From positions 1 to 33,699 of the forward strand of contig QHWF01000003.1 of NCBI GenBank assembly GCA_003222455.1: DNA of 33,699 nt, in the 5' to 3' direction. Position 1 is the first letter of the stretch; each line of letters opens with the position of its first letter. Of the stretch, positions 24,141 to 31,329 are shown piece after piece. Below the pieces are notes generated by a model that searched no databases, was not told where the DNA came from, and worked only from the letters and a program-made list of their open reading frames with translations. The position numbers were made by a program, and so were the translations under genes. The DNA comes from Acidobacteriota bacterium (GTDB taxonomy: Bacteria; Acidobacteriota; Vicinamibacteria; Vicinamibacterales; CAVVIG01).

Positions 24141-25865
24141 ATGGACGTCGCGCCAGTTCCTGCCTGCCTGGATCTGTTGCGCGAAGCACGCGCGGGCGCG
24201 CGCGTGGGCATTGCTCAGGGCGCCCACCGACACCGGAAGCTGCAATTCGCGATCGTCCGGGCATGAGGCCCGCGATGCGGGCTTGAAGGCCGGACGCTGC
24301 GCGCCGCTCGGCCGCTGTTCGCCGGAGAAGTAGGCCACCGCGCCTTCGCGCACCCACATCGGCCGCTGCGCCAGCACTGAATCGGTCAGGACGTGCACGA
24401 GCTCGTGCCGCAGCACGCGCTCGAGCATCCCGCGTTCGCGCAGGATGACGAGCGGCAGCAAGTGGAGCTCGCCATCGATGAGAGCGGCCGACGTGAACCA
24501 TGCCCGGCCTGTTGCACGCTCGTACTCGTCGGTGGTCGCATGGAACCGCAGGACGATCCGTGGCGGCAGCGGAACGCCAAGAGTCCGAGCCAGCTCGTCG
24601 CGCGATCGCAGAGCTTCCTTCAAGACCGCAGCCCGTTCGCCTTCGTCGCCCTCCGGCAACGCCACAACCATGTCCGGCGCCGGAGTTGCGATCGGACTCG
24701 GCACCGGCGTCGACTGAGCAATCGTCAAGCCCGGGAAGTAGCGCCCCAGGATGTCGGCGACGGTCCTGCCCTCAGCGGCCAGACGCGCCGACCCGATGAC
24801 GCACAGCCCGACGCCATGCCCGGACCCTCGGCCGCTGAATCGATACAGGTCGCCGTTCTTCTGGATTTCGAAAACGGTGCTCTTGATGTATTGCCAGCCG
24901 AGCGTGCGGCCGACCGCTACGCGCAGTTCCTGACCCGAAATTCGATCCGGTCGCAGGCCGACGACGCGGAGCCGCGCCACTCGCCCTGACGCGTTGCGCG
25001 AAGCGATCCGCACGTCGCGGAGCGTGGTGCCGGCGAACCCCGCCGCGCGGAGCGCTCGCACCAGCTCGGACGACCGCAGCTCGGCACTCCACAGCGGTGC
25101 GCCGCCGCACGCGGCGTCGCGGTGCGATGGCAAATACGAGGGGTTCTCCGCGCCGGGCCAGACGGCCGACGGGATCTCGGTGCGTCCGCCGCAGGAAGCG
25201 CTGTAAAACACCGACGCGAGTGCCTTGTCGTGAAAGACAAGTACACGGCCGGCGGTTGCGTTTGCCGCGCGTTCCGTGCCCGCCGTTGCCGGCCGGAGCA
25301 CCTGACAATGCGTTTGATCGCACAGGTCGAACCCGTCGGCATGATGACGTCCACGATTCGCAAGCGCGAACGTACGGACGGTGAGCGCCAGCGCCTCGAG
25401 CGCAGCCGGAGGACTGTCGCGCGCCGCTTCGCCGGCCAGGACGCGCGAGACGTACGTCTCCAGCGGGAGGGTGACAATCGTGTATTCACCGCCCGGCTTG
25501 AGGATGCCGACCCGCAGCTGTTCGCCTGGCAGCCCGTGGTGAAGGTCTGGCGTCGCACCGAGACGGGCGAGGCGCCCCGCCGGCAAGGCGCGACGAGCGA
25601 GCATACCGGGAGTATGTGAGCGAGGAGCAACGCAGCCGGCCCGGGGCCCCCACGGCGCGGACTGTGCGCCGTGGGGTGGAGCGGGGATGCATCGCCCGTC
25701 GAAAGCAGCCAGACTTTCACCACGGGCTGCTAGTTTGATCGGAGCGGCGCTCCGCGCACGGAGCGGTGCCGTCGTCATCGGTCCCGAGAGTCCAGGGGGA
25801 CCCGGGCCCGCGGCAGCACCGCTGCCCATGAGCATCAGCAACAGGCAAGCCGCTCGGCGGCTCAT
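24138..25865 (-). CDS. Secreted SpoIID-domain protein with C-terminal metallopeptidase-like domain
   Basis: The N-terminus MSRRAACLLLMLMGSG is a signal peptide. After an unusual insert (residues 45-114, see the repeat at 25528-25733) comes a SpoIID domain: TLPLETYVSRVLAGEA, ALALTVRTFALANRGRH, CDQTHCQVL and FSGRGSGHGVGLC. SpoIID-type proteins are lytic transglycosylases or amidase activators acting on peptidoglycan. The C-terminal ~200 residues carry a zinc-peptidase signature, RHELVH (HELVH at 487-491) followed by MWVREGAVAYFSG, the gluzincin pattern with downstream Glu. So the protein couples a glycan-acting and a peptidase-like domain. ATG 25865 overlaps the upstream hydrolase stop (ATGA). 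The stop codon comes from repeat copy 2, so the natural C-terminus may have been altered. Confidence 0.85.
   Translation of the reverse strand: MSRRAACLLLMLMGSGAAAGPGPPGLSGPMTTAPLRARSAAPIKLAARGESLAAFDGRCIPAPPHGAQSAPWGPRAGCVAPRSHTPGMLARRALPAGRLARLGATPDLHHGLPGEQLRVGILKPGGEYTIVTLPLETYVSRVLAGEAARDSPPAALEALALTVRTFALANRGRHHADGFDLCDQTHCQVLRPATAGTERAANATAGRVLVFHDKALASVFYSASCGGRTEIPSAVWPGAENPSYLPSHRDAACGGAPLWSAELRSSELVRALRAAGFAGTTLRDVRIASRNASGRVARLRVVGLRPDRISGQELRVAVGRTLGWQYIKSTVFEIQKNGDLYRFSGRGSGHGVGLCVIGSARLAAEGRTVADILGRYFPGLTIAQSTPVPSPIATPAPDMVVALPEGDEGERAAVLKEALRSRDELARTLGVPLPPRIVLRFHATTDEYERATGRAWFTSAALIDGELHLLPLVILRERGMLERVLRHELVHVLTDSVLAQRPMWVREGAVAYFSGEQRPSGAQRPAFKPASRASCPDDRELQLPVSVGALSNAHARARACFAQQIQAGRNWRDVH
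25528..25733. mobile_element. Family A element, copy 3: complete, with terminal inverted repeats, inside a gene
   Basis: The 22-bp ends 25530-25551 and 25708-25729 are inverted repeats matching at 21 of 22 positions, as in a MITE. Internally there is a perfect 11-bp hairpin (25648-25658 with 25666-25676) identical to copy 1, and the GAGGAGCAACGCAG and GGATGCATCGCC words of copy 2. At about 206 bp with no stop in the host frame, it adds about 70 residues to the SpoIID-like protein. No target duplication is obvious to me. No transposase is present in the window. Confidence 0.8.
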
Positions 25866-26539
25866 GCGGTCAGGCCCAGGAAGTCAGCCACACCTTCCCA
25901 TATCTGCGGCAGGCTGGCAATCAGCTGATGATCGTCCTCCAGGAGCGAGAGCGTCACGTTCGGCCGCACCGCCGCGAAGGCTTCGACGGTTCGATGGTCG
26001 ACGGATGCGTCGCGCAGCCCCTGAAAAATCAGCGTCGGCTGGGACACCGCGGCTTGAAACGCGTCGTGCTTCAGACTGTCTGCGTAGAACGAAAAATTCA
26101 GTAGCCGCTCGCCGGCGCAGGCGTGGTGGAAAAACGGCAACGCGCCCCGGTGCTCCCATTCCTCGACGCGCTCGGGTGGCAGCAGATGATGACCGGGCTT
26201 CGCGAACATGACCGCCGGTGCGAGCAGGACCAATCGGTCGACGGCTGCACCGAACCGCGCGGCCGCAAGAAGCGCCAGCGTGCCGCCAAGGCTCGAGCCG
26301 ACGAGCGTCGCCGGGCGGCCCTCGAAACGCGCGAGCTCCGCGCCGAGCTGCTCGATCATGCGGGTGAGCGTGAGCGTGGCGAAGTCCGGCTCGTTGAAAT
26401 CGGGGCAGAGCAGTGGAATGCCATGCTCGCGCAGTCGATCGGCGAAATACGCGGCCTTTGTCGATCGGGCTGACGAAGCAAACCCGTGAAGGTAGAACAC
26501 AATCACAGGAGCGACTGGCATCCCGGGCGGCACCGGCAT
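25862..26539 (-). CDS. Alpha/beta hydrolase, YqiA-like esterase family
   Basis: A small single-domain serine hydrolase (225 aa). It shows FYLHGFASSA (oxyanion loop), VGSSLGG with nucleophile Ser83, GLRDASVD with the acid residue (Asp177 probable) and DDHQL with His204, so the triad is complete. The compact lidless form resembles the YqiA/UPF0227 esterases. The substrate is unknown. ATG 26521 (MPVAPVIVF) is a good alternative start and would shorten the overlap with the SET gene from 37 to 19 bp. Its stop overlaps the SpoIID-like start, so the three leftward genes form one tightly packed operon. Confidence 0.85.
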   Translation of the reverse strand: MPVPPGMPVAPVIVFYLHGFASSARSTKAAYFADRLREHGIPLLCPDFNEPDFATLTLTRMIEQLGAELARFEGRPATLVGSSLGGTLALLAAARFGAAVDRLVLLAPAVMFAKPGHHLLPPERVEEWEHRGALPFFHHACAGERLLNFSFYADSLKHDAFQAAVSQPTLIFQGLRDASVDHRTVEAFAAVRPNVTLSLLEDDHQLIASLPQIWEGVADFLGLTA

Positions 26540-26895
26540 TTGATCAGCCCTTCGCCGTCAGTGTTGTAGTGATAACTGAGCTCTTCGCCTTTCCGGATGG
26601 TGCGCGCCGCCCGGATCCAGATGGTGCCTTCGAGGACGTGGACGTAGCAGTTGGGCCGGCACGAATGGTTGATGAAGCGTGCAACGTTGCCGCCGACCGC
26701 TGCATCGATCACCGTGCGGTTCGTCAGCTTGAAGCACCAGATGTGTCCACGTTTGATGTAGCGCCGCTCGCGCCGGAGGCTCTCCTGGTTGGAGATCTTC
26801 TCGCCGGCATAATGAATGATGCGCTTGTTCTTCGGAATCGTTCGAGTCGCGTACACTCCCCATCCGTGAATCCGCGATCGCCGTTTCTCGATCAT
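26503..26895 (-). CDS. Small SET-domain protein lysine methyltransferase
   Basis: A 130-aa protein that is almost entirely a SET domain. It has RIHGWGVYA (SAM-binding GxG, residues 11-13), then IHYAGEKIS, FINHSCRPNC with the NHSC knot at 76-79, GEELSYHY with the catalytic Tyr, and a C-terminal CRCRPGC (Cys120, 122, 126) like a post-SET zinc-binding tail. SET proteins methylate lysines using SAM. In bacteria the substrates are mostly unknown. I chose ATG 26895 because the frame upstream (to 26931) reads into the divergent gene. The start lies 17 bp from the divergent DUF309 start, so the two promoters must overlap the opposite coding sequences. Confidence 0.88.
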   Translation of the reverse strand: MIEKRRSRIHGWGVYATRTIPKNKRIIHYAGEKISNQESLRRERRYIKRGHIWCFKLTNRTVIDAAVGGNVARFINHSCRPNCYVHVLEGTIWIRAARTIRKGEELSYHYNTDGEGLIKCRCRPGCQSLL

Positions 26896-26912
26896 CGGTA
26901 CTAAGATACCGC

Positions 26913-27293
26913 ATGTGCTGCGACGAGCCACCGCCGCCGGCGTTGCTCGAGGGCGTCGCGCAGTTCAATCGCGCCGAATTCTTCGAACAGCACGAAACGC
27001 TCGAGCTCCTCTGGCGCGCCGAGCGCCGGCGCGTCCGCTACCTCTACCAAGGGATCCTGCAGATCGGCGTCGCCTTCCACCATCTGCGTCGCCTGAATCA
27101 CCACGGGACCGTGTACATGCTGACGCGGGGCGCCGCATACCTCGCGCCGTTTGCGCCGCGCTGTCAGAGCATCGACGTCCAGGCGCTTCTGGACGATGCG
27201 GTGACGGCGCTGCGGGAAGTCGAGCGGCTCGGACCGGATCGGCTGCGAGAGTTCGACTGGCGTCTCACGCCGAGGGTGCGGCTGATCGAATAG
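26913..27293 (+). CDS. DUF309 family protein
   Basis: A 126-aa helical protein with the DUF309 signature: GVAQFNRAEFFEQHETLELLW, here split as FNRAEFFEQHE and LELLWRAE, then YLYQGILQIGVAFHHL and a Gly/Leu-rich helix. The conserved Glu, His and Gln residues look like a metal or ligand site, but no function is established that I know of. It is transcribed divergently from the SET gene and ends where the 23-bp inverted tandem array begins. Full length for the family. Confidence 0.85.
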   Translation: MCCDEPPPPALLEGVAQFNRAEFFEQHETLELLWRAERRRVRYLYQGILQIGVAFHHLRRLNHHGTVYMLTRGAAYLAPFAPRCQSIDVQALLDDAVTALREVERLGPDRLREFDWRLTPRVRLIE

Positions 27294-27294
27294 C

Positions 27295-27535
27295 GTGCTT
27301 GGCGCTGTCGCTCCAGAGTGCTTGGCGCTAGCGCGGGCAGAGTGCTTCGCGCTATCGCGGCAAGGTGCTTCGCGGCACTCTGGAGCGTCAGTTCCGAGCA
27401 CTCGACGGCGTCAGTTCCGAGCACTCTAAGGCGTCAGTGAACGGCACCCTGACGCGTAAGTTCCGAGCACTCTAAGGCGTCAGCGAACGGCACCCTAACG
27501 CGTAAGTTCCGAGCACCCTAAGGCGTCAGTTCCCG
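27295..27535. repeat. Inverted tandem array of 23-bp units
   Basis: The right half holds units starting GCGTMAG at 27385, 27408, 27431, 27454, 27477, 27500 and 27523, an exact 23-bp period. Units alternate between a TTCCGAGCAC and a GAACGGCACC type. The left half holds GTGCTT units at 27295, 27318, 27342 and 27365 in the opposite orientation, related to the reverse complement of the right half. The whole can fold as a large cruciform. It occupies nearly all of the 275 bp between DUF309 and RidA. Confidence 0.9.
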
Positions 27536-27568
27536 TATAGAATGTCGCTCTCATCAGAGGAGCGACCC

Positions 27569-28774
27569 ATGCGCGTGCTTTCTGTGCTCGCCTTCGTCGT
27601 CACGGCTGTCACCATGACTCTTGCTCAATCATCGTCCAGGCAGATCATCACGACCGGCGGTAACCCGAGCCTTCCGTTCAGCCCGGCGGTCAAAGCCGGC
27701 GGCCTCATTTACGTGGCCGGCACGCTTGGCACCGGCGCGAACGGTTCGATTGCGAAAGGCGACATCAAGGCACAAACGAAACAGACGCTCGACAATATCG
27801 CGGCCACTCTCAAGGCCGCGGGCTCGAGCCTCGCGAATGCCACCAGCGTGATGGTCTATCTCCGGAGCGCGAGCGACTTTCCCGCTGTGAACGAGGTGTA
27901 CTCGACCTACTGGCCCAAGGATCCGCCGGCCCGGACGACGGTGGTCCTGGCGCAACCCCTGGCCAACGCCGATGCACAGGTCGAGATCTCAATGGTCGCC
28001 GTCCCTGATGGCGGCCAACGCGCGGTGGTCCACCCGAGCGGCTGGACCAAGTCGCCGAACCCGTACAGCTATGGAATCAAGACCGGCAACACGCTGTTCC
28101 TCTCCGGTCTGGTCAGCCGGAGCGGCAAGGACAATTCCGTCGTGAAGGGCGACATCACGGCACAGACGAAGACCGTGCTGGACAACGGCGCCGCCATCCT
28201 GAAAGAAGCCGGCATGACGTTCGCCGATGTCGTCAGCGCACGCGTGTTCGTCACAGACGACTCGACCTTCCAGGCGATGAATACGGCGTATCGGACGTAC
28301 TTCCCGGCCATGCCGCCGGCACGCGCGACGGTCAAAACGGCACTCACCAGTCCGGACTACGTGGTCGAGATCACCATGGTGGCGGTGAAGGATCCGAGCC
28401 GGACGGCGTTCACGACGCCGAATGCCGATGGGTCACCGGGCACCGCCAATCCGAATCTCAGTTCGGCCATCCGCGTCGGCAATCGCCTGTATCTCGCCGG
28501 CATGCTCGGGAACACGCCGGCGAACAAAGGGGACGTCAAGGCACAGACCGGCGAGGCGCTCGCGCGGATTGGGCGCACGTTGAAAGCGGCCGGGTTCGAG
28601 TGGTCGCAGGTCGTCGACGGCGTCGTGTATCTCCCGGATATGTCGAAGTTCCAGGACATGAACGCGGGCTATCGGGAAACGTTCACGAAGGACTTCCCCG
28701 CACGTGCGACAGTCGGCACCGGCCTCATGGGCGCCGACGGTCTGGTGGAGATCATGTTCACGGCGGTGAAATAG
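27569..28774 (+). CDS. Exported protein with three tandem RidA (YjgF/UK114) domains
   Basis: ATG 27569 is supported by GAGGAG at 27557-27562 and begins a signal peptide (MRVLSVLAFVVTAVTMTL, then AQS). Three RidA-like repeats follow, at about residues 20-145, 150-270 and 280-400. Each has a hydrophobic FSPAV/YSYGI/LSSAI entry, a GDIKAQTKQTLDNI-type helix, and a PARTTV/PARATV strand ending in VEI(S/T/M)MVAV. Single RidA proteins deaminate reactive enamine/imine intermediates as cytoplasmic trimers. Here a covalent trimer appears to be exported, so the role is probably different. The conserved Arg of true RidA is visible only as the PAR-T position. It is flanked by the 23-bp array upstream and hairpin repeats downstream. 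Confidence 0.87.
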   Translation: MRVLSVLAFVVTAVTMTLAQSSSRQIITTGGNPSLPFSPAVKAGGLIYVAGTLGTGANGSIAKGDIKAQTKQTLDNIAATLKAAGSSLANATSVMVYLRSASDFPAVNEVYSTYWPKDPPARTTVVLAQPLANADAQVEISMVAVPDGGQRAVVHPSGWTKSPNPYSYGIKTGNTLFLSGLVSRSGKDNSVVKGDITAQTKTVLDNGAAILKEAGMTFADVVSARVFVTDDSTFQAMNTAYRTYFPAMPPARATVKTALTSPDYVVEITMVAVKDPSRTAFTTPNADGSPGTANPNLSSAIRVGNRLYLAGMLGNTPANKGDVKAQTGEALARIGRTLKAAGFEWSQVVDGVVYLPDMSKFQDMNAGYRETFTKDFPARATVGTGLMGADGLVEIMFTAVK

Positions 28775-28785
28775 CAGAACCACCA

Positions 28786-28927
28786 CCGAGGACACGAAAC
28801 TCAGCATCTCAGCATCCTTCGTGGTTGCTACATTTTTTGCCACGAAGACACGAAACCACGAAGAAAACCTATTAATACATTCTTCGTGCGTTCTTCGTGC
28901 CTTCGTGACTTCGTGGTTGCATTTTTG
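28786..28927. repeat. Family C imperfect hairpin repeat (CACGAAG words) between convergent genes
   Basis: Multiple CACGAAG and complementary CTTCGTG words. The left arm (about 28839-28866) pairs imperfectly with the right arm (about 28880-28918) around an A/T-rich loop (CCTATTAATACA). It lies 12 bp after the RidA stop and ends ~20 bp before the end of the convergent oxidoreductase gene, so it could terminate both. Confidence 0.75.
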
Positions 28928-28945
28928 GTGGGTGCATTTCGTGGG

Positions 28946-30538
28946 CTAGGCCGACGGAAAGCCGCGGGCGATTTCGTCGGCCGATCTGAGCGTGAGCGCG
29001 ACGAACGTCAAGGTCCCATTGGTGCACCCGCCGGTCGGTGTGGTCGGGGCACCGACGACGAACAGATTCTCGTGATCGTGCGTGCGGCCGAAGCTGTCGC
29101 ACACGCTCGTCGCCGGATCGGTGCCCATGCGGCAGCCCCCGCCCGGATGATCGAGGTAGTCGCCCTCACCCGTGTTCACAATCCGTCCATTGCCGGCCTT
29201 CGCCAGCGTGTTGAACACGTCGAGCACGTGCGCCCTGGTTGCCGCCGTGCGAGCGGTGGTCGCCTCGTCGAATCGATGCACGATCGCCGGCATGGGATCG
29301 CCATGCCGGTTCTTCTTCGACTGATCCAGCGTCAGGCGACTGTCTGCCGACGGATGAACGTCGACGTATGCGCGTAAGCGGACCGAGCTGCCCCTGGTTC
29401 GCGATCGCCAGTCGGCCAGGAGCTCCTCGCCCAGCAGCAGCTTGCCGTCGGGTCCGCGCAGCCGCGGATCGCGGCCGGCGGAGCTTTCCCACACGCGCGT
29501 GTCGTGCCGCACGAACGGCTTGTCGGTCCGGCAGCGGAAGTACTCGCGCGAGATCAGACTGTGGGTCATGTTCTGGCCGGGAAACGTCTGATCGTCGATG
29601 TTCGCCGTCGCCGAGACGAACCGGTGCCCGTTCATGTACCGTCCCACGGTGCCGGACCTGTTCGCCAGACCATCCGGGAGTCGCGAATTCGCAGATAAGA
29701 GGAGGAGATGCGAGCTCCAGCAATAGCCGGACGCGATCACGAACGTCTTCGCACGATACTCCACGGTTTCGTCCGGTCGATCCTGATGGACCGCGCGGGC
29801 AGCGGCGACGTGGGCCCGTGTGTCATCGAGGACGAGCCGACGCACGAGCGTGCGGTCGTGCAGGGCGATCTTCTTCGGCGCGATCAACTGGCGGAACGTG
29901 TAATCAGGTGAGTAGCGCGCGCCGGACGGACACACCTCGCCGCAGGTGTCGTAGACGCAGCAGCCGCCGCGGCCGTCAAACGCCGTGAGGTTGCGCGCCA
30001 TCGGCAGCCCGTTGAACTTGAGCCCGCTCTGTTCGGCCCACCGTTTGAGGATCTGCAGGTTGTACGAGAGCGGAATCGGTCCCTGCGGATAGGGCGCCGA
30101 TCGGCGATCTTCGAGATACGGGCCCGGCTCGCCGGCCACGTTCAAGCGGCGCTCCGCGTCGCAGTAATAGCGCTCGAGGTCGGCCCAGTCGAGGGGCCAG
30201 TCGGTCGCGAGCCCGTACATCGATTTCAAGCGGAGATCCTCTTCCGAGAACCGGTTGCAGGCCCCGCCCCAGTGCAGCGCCAGGCCGCCGACCGCCATCG
30301 TCATCGAAATGATGCCGCTGGCCTGCTGATCCTCGATGTAGTCGTCGTGCCACGGATGCTCCCCATAGGCGGCCGCACGTTCGCGATAGCGACCGCGATT
30401 CTGCACGTCGAAGATCGATCGTCCGGCTTCGACGACCGTGACATGGAGACCGCGCCGCAGCTCGGAGAGCTTCTGCGCCAGCATCGCGGAGGTGATGCCG
30501 CCGCCAATGATGCAGACGTCGGTTTCGTGAGTAGGCAT
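28946..30538 (-). CDS. GMC-family FAD oxidoreductase (gluconate dehydrogenase-type large subunit)
   Basis: A flavoprotein alcohol or sugar dehydrogenase. The N-terminus DVCIIGGGITSAMLAQ is the FAD-binding Rossmann loop, followed by VVEAGRSIFD and MAVGGLALHWGGACNRF. A CCVYDTCGEVCPSGARYS cluster in the middle is typical of the membrane-bound gluconate/fructose dehydrogenase type. The C-terminus has DHPGGGCRMG, NLFVVGAPTTPTGGCTNGTL, the conserved GMC C-motif. It has no signal peptide of its own and would be carried out with the Tat-exported small subunit encoded upstream on the same strand. The substrate is probably a sugar or polyol; electrons would pass to a cytochrome not encoded here. Confidence 0.9.
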   Translation of the reverse strand: MPTHETDVCIIGGGITSAMLAQKLSELRRGLHVTVVEAGRSIFDVQNRGRYRERAAAYGEHPWHDDYIEDQQASGIISMTMAVGGLALHWGGACNRFSEEDLRLKSMYGLATDWPLDWADLERYYCDAERRLNVAGEPGPYLEDRRSAPYPQGPIPLSYNLQILKRWAEQSGLKFNGLPMARNLTAFDGRGGCCVYDTCGEVCPSGARYSPDYTFRQLIAPKKIALHDRTLVRRLVLDDTRAHVAAARAVHQDRPDETVEYRAKTFVIASGYCWSSHLLLLSANSRLPDGLANRSGTVGRYMNGHRFVSATANIDDQTFPGQNMTHSLISREYFRCRTDKPFVRHDTRVWESSAGRDPRLRGPDGKLLLGEELLADWRSRTRGSSVRLRAYVDVHPSADSRLTLDQSKKNRHGDPMPAIVHRFDEATTARTAATRAHVLDVFNTLAKAGNGRIVNTGEGDYLDHPGGGCRMGTDPATSVCDSFGRTHDHENLFVVGAPTTPTGGCTNGTLTFVALTLRSADEIARGFPSA

Positions 30539-30559
30539 CGTTCGAATCCGGTTAACCTA

Positions 30560-30735
30560 ATGTGATATTCAGGTTTCAGGCTCAGGGCTTTCGGCTTTGG
30601 ACCTGCTCAGAAAATCCTCGTGCAAGTGTGCCGACGAGAGCTGACACGCGGTGAACGGAGCAACTCGCTGCCTAACACCGACGTTCGGCAGGGCGCGCCT
30701 AGAGCCCAGAGCCGAGAGCCCAGAGCCGATCGGAC
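30560..30735. repeat. Degenerate heptamer repeats between the two dehydrogenase genes
   Basis: AGGCTCAGGGCTTTCGG words near 30570-30600 and alternating AGAGCCC/AGAGCCG units at about 30706-30733 (7-bp period) in the 200-bp gap. No open frame with family features lies here. Confidence 0.55.
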
Positions 30736-30738
30736 TAT

Positions 30739-31308
30739 TCATCGAAGCGGCTGCGGTTTCCGTGTCGTGATGGCAATCGGCCGGCACAATTCGCGCTGAA
30801 TCATTGCCCGGTAGCACTCGTCGTTCGCTTCGCTGCTCCGGAAATAGAAGGCCATCAGGTCGGCAATCACGTGCTGACCGGCGGGCCTCGGCGGGAGCGC
30901 GCGGACACCGGCCTTCGTGAACGCCTCGTCGAGCAGCGCACGGCGCGCCTCGACATCGAGCGTGGCCCACGCCCCGCCTTTGGCGCGTGCACTGCCGGCC
31001 AGCGCCGACAGCTGCGCGACGTACCCCGGCACCGGCGACGGCGGTGTTTTCTGCAGACGGGGATGCCCGTACCCGTGCGCCATCGCGACACCCTCACGGT
31101 AGCCGCGCGTCCACGCGACAAAGCCGTCGACGATGCCGCCGATTCGCGCAGCGCCGAGCGACGCCGGCAGCACCGTCGGCGCGATTTCGTGCAGTGTCGC
31201 GACCGCCTCCGGCGTCAGCTCGCGCGGCTGCGCGAATACGCGCAGCCGATGCAGCGGCAGCGTGGCCGTCGTCGACGCAATCCATTGCAGAAGCGTGCGT
31301 CGTCTCAT
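30739..31308 (-). CDS. Gluconate 2-dehydrogenase subunit 3 family protein (Tat-type small subunit)
   Basis: Starts MRRRTLLQWIASTTATLPL, a twin-arginine-like signal with a short hydrophobic core. ATG 31308 is chosen for this reason; ATG 31317 lies three codons earlier. The mature part has ELTPEAVATLHEIAPTVLP, GFVAWTRGYREG and the C-terminal DLMAFYFRSSEANDECY, a helical pattern of the Gluconate_2-dh3 family. It is the usual partner of the GMC flavoprotein encoded downstream on the same strand, needed for export or assembly. A 200-bp gap with heptamer repeats separates them. It is divergent from the radical SAM gene only ~20 bp away. Confidence 0.85.
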   Translation of the reverse strand: MRRRTLLQWIASTTATLPLHRLRVFAQPRELTPEAVATLHEIAPTVLPASLGAARIGGIVDGFVAWTRGYREGVAMAHGYGHPRLQKTPPSPVPGYVAQLSALAGSARAKGGAWATLDVEARRALLDEAFTKAGVRALPPRPAGQHVIADLMAFYFRSSEANDECYRAMIQRELCRPIAITTRKPQPLR

Positions 31309-31329
31309 GGAGTGCATTATAGTGAACGG

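Noticed and set aside
23968..24266. Continuation of the GT2 remnant frame past codon 16
   Set aside because: This part is translated repeat and antisense to the SpoIID-like gene. No glycosyltransferase motif follows the first strand.
25528..25733. A full insertion sequence
   Set aside because: It is too short for a transposase and contains only repeats. At most it is a non-autonomous element.
27295..27535. Possible CRISPR array
   Set aside because: Units are contiguous with a 23-bp period and no unique spacers, there are no cas genes, and the halves are inverted relative to each other.
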